Below, piece by piece: positions 7,001 through 11,020 of a stretch of DNA of 11,020 nucleotides (position 1 is the first letter of the stretch; every line of letters begins with the position of its first letter). Made by a program: the position numbers and the translations under genes. The DNA is taken from the NCBI GenBank assembly GCA_023428295.1, contig JAEYYV010000265.1, positions 1 through 11,020 of the forward strand, read 5' to 3'. The notes beneath the pieces were generated by a model, which was not told where the DNA came from, did no database searches, and saw only the letters and a list, made by a program, of their open reading frames with translations. Source of the DNA: Pseudomonadota bacterium (GTDB lineage: Bacteria > Myxococcota_A > Polyangia > Haliangiales > Haliangiaceae).

Positions 7001-7218
7001 TCGCGGCGCTGCTCGGCGGCGTTCCGCTCGCGCTCGGCTCGGGCACCGGCGCCGAGCTGCGTAGACCACTCGGCATCACGATCGTCGGTGGCTTGCTCCT
7101 CTCGCAGCTGCTGACGCTCTACACCACGCCGGTGATCTATCTCTATATGGAGAAGCTCCAGCGCTTCGTCCGTCGCCACACCGGGAAGGCCAAGCAAGCG
7201 GCGGAGCCGGTGCCGTGA
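4015..7218 (+). CDS. mdtB: RND multidrug efflux permease, MdtB-like
   Basis: This inner-membrane proton/drug antiporter of the HAE-1 RND family has 1067 residues, slightly longer than E. coli MdtB (about 1040). The N-terminal block P-F-I-R-R-P-V-A-T-T-L-L-M opens TM1. The porter domain carries L-P-V-A-A-L-P-Q-V-D-Y-P-T-I and L-E-R-Q-F-G-Q, which are MdtB hallmarks. TM4 has G-F-V-V-D-D-A-I with Asp433/Asp434, and TM10 has Q-K-N-A-I with Lys956: these are the proton-relay residues of AcrB-type pumps, so it should be active. The second porter half and TM8-12 are complete (Y-E-S-Y-I-H-P-I-T-I, R-R-P-L-G-I-T). ATG 4015 overlaps the adaptor stop (ATGA), with GGGA four bases upstream. An insertion of about 15 residues at ~293-308 is absent from the sister permease and from E. 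coli MdtB as I recall it. It probably assembles with the MdtC-like protein into a mixed trimer. Confidence 0.94.
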   Translation: MSEVSTPPVEKVEPDATRSISAPFIRRPVATTLLMLGLFLAGATGYRSLPVAALPQVDYPTIVVTTQLPGASAETMASAVTTPLERQFGQVPSLTQMTSISSFGSSQITLQFSLDREIDAAEQDVQAAINAASNLLPPTLPAPPTYSKSNPADQPILTLSATSETLPLAAVSDFADSVLAQKISQVSGVGLVTIGGGQKPAVRVQVDPVALAGTGLTLEDVRLAIAAANVNQPKGNLDGPRQDWAIATNDQLADAASFHPLVIAYKDGAPIRLGEVANVIDGVENAQLAGWASHTTGYDETTDSVIRSMKPAVILNVQRQPGANIIDVTDSIKALLPRLRASMPQAIEVEIIADRTTTVRASVHEVQFTLVLTIGLVIAVIYLFLGSLRATIIPGLAVPLALIGTFGVMKLVGYSLNNLSLMALTISTGFVVDDAIVMVENISRYVEKGERPFEAALKGAKQIGFTIVSLTVSLIAVLIPLLFMGGLVGRLFREFAVTLAIAIAISAVLSLTLTAMMSAWVLKPHDEQKPGAIARWFDSGFQSVTNFYERTLGFVLRHQRTTLFVTIATAGVTALLALVVPKGFFPQEDTGMIAGVSEMSPDASFEKMRERQMALADAILADPDVATVSSAIGADGINPAGNVGRFSIALVPIEERSSTVHEVIERLQDRVAGITGVALDLQPVQDLQMDARVSRTQFQYTIEDADPAVLAEWAPELLAAMRALPELRDVASDQQAAGLQMHLAIDRDSAGRLGVTTAELDNTLYDAFGQRIVSTTFTQLNQYRIILEVRPEDRESAEALDRLYVRTTNGTVVPLSQIARFETRPAPLSIAHQGQFPSVTLSFNTAPDVSLGDAVASITRASERLGPPPTMRAEFTGAAQAFQESLSSTPLLILAALITVYIVLGVLYESYIHPITILSTLPSAGVGAILALFITGKSFDVIALIGVVLLIGIVQKNAIMMINFALEAERDQNLAPKDAIFQACLLRFRPIMMTTFAALLGGVPLALGSGTGAELRRPLGITIVGGLLLSQLLTLYTTPVIYLYMEKLQRFVRRHTGKAKQAAEPVP
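5512..5529. repeat. GCGATC hexamer, three tandem copies inside the mdtB-like gene
   Basis: Three perfect head-to-tail GCGATC units encode Ala-Ile-Ala-Ile-Ala-Ile in a transmembrane helix of the MdtB-like permease. The run contains two overlapping GCGATCGC octamers (5512-5519 and 5518-5525). The unit preserves frame. Confidence 0.8.
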
Positions 7219-10200
7219 ACATCAGCGCGCCGTTCATCAAGCGACCGATCGGTACATCGCTCCTCGCGCTCGCGGTGCTGCTCGCCGGTGCGGGCGCATT
7301 TGTCGAGCTGCCGGTCGCGCCGCTGCCGCGCGTGGACGTGCCGACGATCAGCGTCAGCGCGAGCTTGCCCGGCGCGTCGCCGACCACCATGGCTACCGCT
7401 GTCGCGATGCCGCTCGAGCGAAGGTTCGGTCGCATCGCGGGTGTCACGGAGATCACGAGCGAGAGCTCGCTCGGCAAGACCGACATCACCGTCCAGTTCG
7501 ATCTCGACAAGAGCCAGGAGACGGCCGCGCGCGAGATCCAAGCGGCCATCCAAGCAGCAGGTGGCGATCTGCCGCCGAACATGCCGTCGCGCCCGCGCTA
7601 CCGGAAGGTGAATCCGAGCGACTCGCCGATCCTCATCATCGCGCTGACCTCGAAGTCGCTTCCCATCGAGGAGGTCTACGAGGCGGCGAACACGGTCTTC
7701 GCGCAGAAGATCTCGCAGATCGAGGGCGTGGGGCAGGTCGGCGTGGGCGGCGGCGTGCAGCCGGCGGTGCGCGTGTCGGTAGATCCGGTGCTGCTCGCGG
7801 GCATGGGCCTATCGTTCGAGGAGGTGCGGCGCGCGATGCAGAGCGCCACCTCGAACCAGCCGCGCGGCGGCGTCGGTACGGAGCAGTGGCAGGCGATCGG
7901 CGCGGACACGCAGCTCACCAACGCCGACGCGTGGAAGGAGGTCATCGTTCGCTACCGCGAGGCGCCGATCAAGCTCGGGGACGTCGCGGAGGTCATCGAC
8001 GATGTCGAGAACCAGAAGGTCGCGGGCTGGTTCGATCACGAGCGCTCGGTGTCCGTCGTGGTCCGCCGGCAGCCCGGCGCGAACATCCTCGACGTCATCG
8101 ACAGCGTGAAGGCGCTCCTGCCCGATCTCGCCACGACCATCTCGCCGGCGATCGACGTGCAGATCGCGATCGATCGCGCTCACACGATTCGCGCGTCGGT
8201 GCACGAGGTCGAGCTGACGCTGATCCTCTCGATCATCCTCGTCACCGTCGTCGTGTTCCTGTTCCTGCGCTCGCTGCGAGCCACCGCGATCCCGGCGGCC
8301 GCCGTGCCGCTGTCGCTCGTGGCCACGTTCGGCGTGATGTACCTGCTCGACTACTCGGTCGACAACCTGTCGCTGATGGCGCTGACCATCGCGACCGGCT
8401 TTGTGGTCGACGACGCCATCGTCGTGACCGAGAACGTCATGCGCCTGATCGAGCAGGGCAGGACGCCGAAGGAGGCCGCGCTCGAGGGTGCCAAGCAGAT
8501 CGGCTTCACCATCGTGTCGATCACCGCGTCGCTCCTGGCCGTGTTCATCCCGATCCTGTTCATGGGCGGCTCGATCGGGCGCCTGTTCCGCGAGTTCGCC
8601 GTGGTGCTCGCGGTGTCGATCACGCTGTCCGGCGTCATCTCGCTGACGCTCACGCCCATGATGTGCGCGCACATCTTGAAGCACAAAGAGGACACGCCCG
8701 GTCGCGTCGCACGCGCGCTCGAGCGTGGCCTCGATGTCATCGTGCGCGGATACAGCGCGCTGTTGCGGGTCGTGCTGCGGCACACCGTGATCGTCGGCGC
8801 GCTGACCATCGGCACCGTCGGCACCACGATCTGGCTCTACGGCCAGGTGCCGGCGGGCCTGTTTCCGCAGCAGGACACCGGCATGCTCACGGGCTCCACC
8901 CAGGGCCCGCAGGACATCTCGTTCCCCGCGATGAAGGAGCGGCAGGAGCGGCTCCTCGAGATCGTGCTTGCGGATCCGGACGTCCTGCACGTGAACGCCA
9001 ACGTCGGTGGCTTCGGTGCGTCCACGCTGAACACGGGCCGCATGTTCATCCAGCTCGTCGAGAAGCCGAAGCGGACGGTCAGCGCGGATCAAGTCATCGC
9101 GCGCCTGCGGCCCCAGCTCGCGAAGGTCGAGGGCGTGCAGCTGTTTCTCCAGAACGTGCAGGACGTGCGCGTCGGCGGTCGTGGCTCTCGCACGCAGTAC
9201 CAGTACACGCTGGAGTCGAGCGAGCTCGCGGATCTCGAGGAGTGGGGACCCAAGGTGACCGCGGCGGTTCGCAAGCTGCCGCAAGTGAAGGACGTCGTCT
9301 CCGATCAGCAGATGGCGGGCCTCCAGATGAACCTCGAGATCGATCGCGACACGGCCGCGCGTCACGGCATCACGGTCTCGCAGATCGACAACACGCTGTA
9401 CGACGCGTTCGGGCAGCGCCAGGTCGCGACGTTCTACACGCAGGTCAATCAGTACCGCGTGGTGCTCGAAGCAAAGGCGCCCGAGGGGCAGCAGCTATCT
9501 CCCGAGGAGGCGATCGGCCGCTTGTACGTCACGTCGGCGACGGGGCTGCAGGTCCCGATGTCCGAGCTCGTACGCGTGACACCCTCCAACGTGGCGCTCT
9601 CGATCTCGCACCAAGGGCAGTTCCCGTCGACGACGATCTCGTTCAACACGGCGCCCGATGTCGCGCTGTCAGATGCCGTCGCGGCGATCGAGAAGACCGC
9701 GCTCGAGATGGGCATGCCCGCGTCGATCCACGGCTCGTTCCAAGGGACGGCGCAAGCGTTCCGCGAGTCCCTCGAGACGATGCCGATGCTGTTCCTGCTC
9801 GCGCTGATCGCGATCTACATCGTGCTCGGCGTTCTCTACGAGAGCTACATCCATCCGATCACCATCCTCTCGACGCTGCCGTCGGCGGGCCTCGGCGCAC
9901 TGCTCGCGCTGCTGCTCACGGGGAGCCAGCTCGACCTCATCGCGTTCGTAGGCATCATCCTGCTCATCGGCATCGTGAAGAAGAACGCGATCCTGATGAT
10001 CGACTTCGCGCTGGAGCTCGAGCGCGGAGGCAAGTCTCCGCGCGAGGCGATCTACGAGGCGTGCGTGATGCGCTTCCGTCCGATCCTCATGACCACGCTC
10101 GCGGCGCTGCTCGGCGCGTTGCCGCTCGCGCTCGGCGACGGCACGGGCTCGGAGCTGCGGCGCCCGCTCGGTATCGCCATCGTCGGCGGTCTCGCGGTGT

Positions 10201-10292
10201 CTCAGCTACTGACGCTGTTCACCACGCCGGTGACGTATCTCGCGCTCCACCGCTTCACGCGGCGTTCTGGATCGTCCGCTCACCCGATGTGA
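7215..10292 (+). CDS. mdtC: RND multidrug efflux permease, MdtC-like
   Basis: This is the second RND permease of the operon. Its 1025 residues equal the length of E. coli MdtC. The start is GTG 7215, overlapping the previous stop as GTGA, with GGAG eight bases upstream; the resulting N-terminus (F-I-K-R-P at residues 7-11) aligns with other MdtC proteins. MdtC-type signatures include V-S-A-S-L-P-G-A-S-P, G-R-I-A-G-V, M-P-S-R-P-R-Y-R-K-V-N-P-S-D and V-Q-D-V-R-V-G-G-R. TM4 has D-D at 399-400 and TM10 has K-K-N with Lys923, so the proton relay is intact. E. coli MdtB and MdtC form a heterotrimer in which the subunits play different parts; the paired genes here imply the same. No outer-membrane channel gene follows, so a TolC-like protein must come from elsewhere. 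The last 38 bp overlap the convergent kinase gene. The C-terminal half shares several long nucleotide-identical tracts with the mdtB-like gene. Confidence 0.94.
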   Translation: MNISAPFIKRPIGTSLLALAVLLAGAGAFVELPVAPLPRVDVPTISVSASLPGASPTTMATAVAMPLERRFGRIAGVTEITSESSLGKTDITVQFDLDKSQETAAREIQAAIQAAGGDLPPNMPSRPRYRKVNPSDSPILIIALTSKSLPIEEVYEAANTVFAQKISQIEGVGQVGVGGGVQPAVRVSVDPVLLAGMGLSFEEVRRAMQSATSNQPRGGVGTEQWQAIGADTQLTNADAWKEVIVRYREAPIKLGDVAEVIDDVENQKVAGWFDHERSVSVVVRRQPGANILDVIDSVKALLPDLATTISPAIDVQIAIDRAHTIRASVHEVELTLILSIILVTVVVFLFLRSLRATAIPAAAVPLSLVATFGVMYLLDYSVDNLSLMALTIATGFVVDDAIVVTENVMRLIEQGRTPKEAALEGAKQIGFTIVSITASLLAVFIPILFMGGSIGRLFREFAVVLAVSITLSGVISLTLTPMMCAHILKHKEDTPGRVARALERGLDVIVRGYSALLRVVLRHTVIVGALTIGTVGTTIWLYGQVPAGLFPQQDTGMLTGSTQGPQDISFPAMKERQERLLEIVLADPDVLHVNANVGGFGASTLNTGRMFIQLVEKPKRTVSADQVIARLRPQLAKVEGVQLFLQNVQDVRVGGRGSRTQYQYTLESSELADLEEWGPKVTAAVRKLPQVKDVVSDQQMAGLQMNLEIDRDTAARHGITVSQIDNTLYDAFGQRQVATFYTQVNQYRVVLEAKAPEGQQLSPEEAIGRLYVTSATGLQVPMSELVRVTPSNVALSISHQGQFPSTTISFNTAPDVALSDAVAAIEKTALEMGMPASIHGSFQGTAQAFRESLETMPMLFLLALIAIYIVLGVLYESYIHPITILSTLPSAGLGALLALLLTGSQLDLIAFVGIILLIGIVKKNAILMIDFALELERGGKSPREAIYEACVMRFRPILMTTLAALLGALPLALGDGTGSELRRPLGIAIVGGLAVSQLLTLFTTPVTYLALHRFTRRSGSSAHPM
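10255..10292. other. 38-bp convergent 3' overlap of the permease and kinase genes
   Basis: The plus-strand permease stop is TGA 10290-10292, and the minus-strand kinase stop is TCA 10255-10257 read in reverse. The last ~12 codons of each gene are therefore antisense to each other and no intergenic terminator fits between them. Confidence 0.88.
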
Positions 10293-11020
10293 TCGGGAGG
10301 CGGATCGTGAACGTCGTGCCGGCGTTCCTGGTGCCGGTGTACGCGCTCGCGAACTCGAGCGTGCCGCCATGGCGCTCGATGACCCGGCGCGCGATCGCCA
10401 GTCCCTGACCCGTGCCGCGTCCCACGACCTTCGTCGTGAAGAACGGCTCGAACACGCGGTGCTTGATCGCATCACCGATCCCGCTCCCGGTGTCGGACAC
10501 CTCGATCACGACGTGCATGCCATCGACGCGCGAGGACACCGTGATGAGACCGCGGTCCCGCGAGCGCTTCGCGACGACATCACTGATCGCGTGTGCCGCG
10601 TTGACGACGAGGTTCAAGAGCACCTGGTTCAGCTCGCCGCCGTTGCCTTGGATGGTGGGGATGTCGCCGAGGTGCGTCTCGACATCCGCGACGAGCTTGT
10701 ACTCGTAACGCGAGAGCGTGAGCGTGTTCATGATCGCCGCGTTGAGATCCACCGGGCCGGCCTCGGCGCTGCCGGGGTGCGCGAACTCCTTCATCGAGCG
10801 AACGATCGATGCGACGCGCTGCACGCCGGCGCGCGCGTGCTCGAGGGCCGTGGGCATGTTCTCGTCGAGATACGCGAGGTCGGCCTCGCGCGCCTGCTCG
10901 GGCGTCGTGCACGCTTTGGCAACGGCGAGCAGCTCACCCGCGCTCTCGGTCACGAACTTCAGGTTGTCGCTGACGAACTGCATCGGCGTGTTGATCTCGT
11001 GGGCGACGCCGGCGGCGAGC
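10255..11020 (-). CDS. Sensor histidine kinase, C-terminal part (5' end beyond the window)
   Basis: This is the catalytic end of a two-component sensor kinase. The frame runs off the right edge: upstream of the internal ATG at 10983 it continues as L-A-A-G-V-A-H-E-I-N-T-P, the H-box, with the phosphoacceptor His codon at 10999-11001. So at least 255 residues are visible and the sensor region is missing. After the H-box a long helical segment leads to V-R-S-M-K-E-F-A-H-P, then the ATPase domain: N-box E-L-N-Q-V-L-L-N-L-V-V-N-A-A-H-A-I, G1 box D-T-G-S-G-I-G (about 10479-10499), F-box F-E-P-F-F-T-T-K (about 10428-10452) and G2 box G-T-G-Q-G-L-A-I. All boxes are intact. The A-H-E-I-N-T-P type with a long dimerisation segment is common in myxobacteria and often follows PAS or response-regulator domains. 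Partner regulator and stimulus are not visible. It converges on the pump operon and overlaps it, so control of the pump is not implied. Confidence 0.92.
   Translation of the reverse strand, partial: LAAGVAHEINTPMQFVSDNLKFVTESAGELLAVAKACTTPEQAREADLAYLDENMPTALEHARAGVQRVASIVRSMKEFAHPGSAEAGPVDLNAAIMNTLTLSRYEYKLVADVETHLGDIPTIQGNGGELNQVLLNLVVNAAHAISDVVAKRSRDRGLITVSSRVDGMHVVIEVSDTGSGIGDAIKHRVFEPFFTTKVVGRGTGQGLAIARRVIERHGGTLEFASAYTGTRNAGTTFTIRLPITSGERTIQNAA

Noticed and set aside
3903..7064. Very long plus-strand frame overlapping the MdtB-like gene
   Set aside because: Its translation is Arg/Asp/Ala-rich and motif-free, while the other frame encodes a complete RND permease. Absence of stops is a GC artefact.
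5485..9365. Long antisense frames under both permease genes (5485-7197 and 7809-9365)
   Set aside because: Same GC-driven shadows, with His/Arg/Asp-rich sequence and no recognisable domain or ribosome binding site.
10255..11020. Kinase as BaeS, the known regulator of mdtABC
   Set aside because: The H-box is A-H-E-I-N-T-P with a long dimerisation segment, not the S-H-E-L-R-T-P of HAMP-linked BaeS, and the gene is convergent with the pump rather than part of its operon.

Overview
The base composition is high-GC with strong GCG/CGC/TCG codon use. The gene content is mostly Gram-negative envelope biology: two Sec/lipobox lipoproteins, a tripartite RND pump and a multihaem cytochrome. The window ends in a histidine kinase of the 'AHEINTP...MKEFAHP' type, which is abundant in myxobacteria. 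I infer a Myxococcota (deltaproteobacterial) chromosome; no rRNA or other phylogenetic marker is present to prove it.

Layout. At the left edge (7-387, +) lies a small ORF, possibly the 3' end of a larger gene, carrying a paired CxxC module like the one often found at the end of PAS/response-regulator proteins. A 73-bp gap with short tandem repeats and possible hairpins separates it from a convergent gene (461-1009, -) for a lipoprotein with a TPR-like C-terminal half. That gene is divergent, across only 27 bp, from an eight-haem cytochrome c lipoprotein (1037-2635, +). After a 96-bp gap comes a tight operon, 2732-10292 (+): periplasmic adaptor (mdtA-like), then two different RND permeases (mdtB-like and mdtC-like), joined by 4-bp stop/start overlaps. 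At the right edge a convergent histidine kinase (10255-11020, -) enters from beyond the window, and its 3' end overlaps that of the mdtC-like gene by 38 bp. No intergenic stretch exceeds 300 bp. I see no tRNA, rRNA, CRISPR array, insertion sequence or attachment site.

How the genes fit together. The three pump genes should form one proton-driven efflux machine: the adaptor in the periplasm bridges a heteromeric inner-membrane RND trimer to an outer-membrane channel encoded elsewhere. Both permeases keep the Asp-Asp pair of TM4 and the Lys of TM10, so both look active. The cytochrome and the small lipoprotein share a divergent control region and may be co-regulated; their functions are unknown. 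The kinase is not an obvious regulator of the pump, because it is convergent and not BaeS-like.

This is mainly an ordinary efflux locus. The most notable points are the octahaem lipoprotein with a HEAT-like tail, a pure hexanucleotide repeat encoding 13 glycines in the adaptor, a 15-residue insertion in the MdtB-like permease, nucleotide-identical tracts shared by the two permease genes, and a GCGATCGC octamer that recurs far more often than base composition predicts. I found no convincing new multi-gene system.
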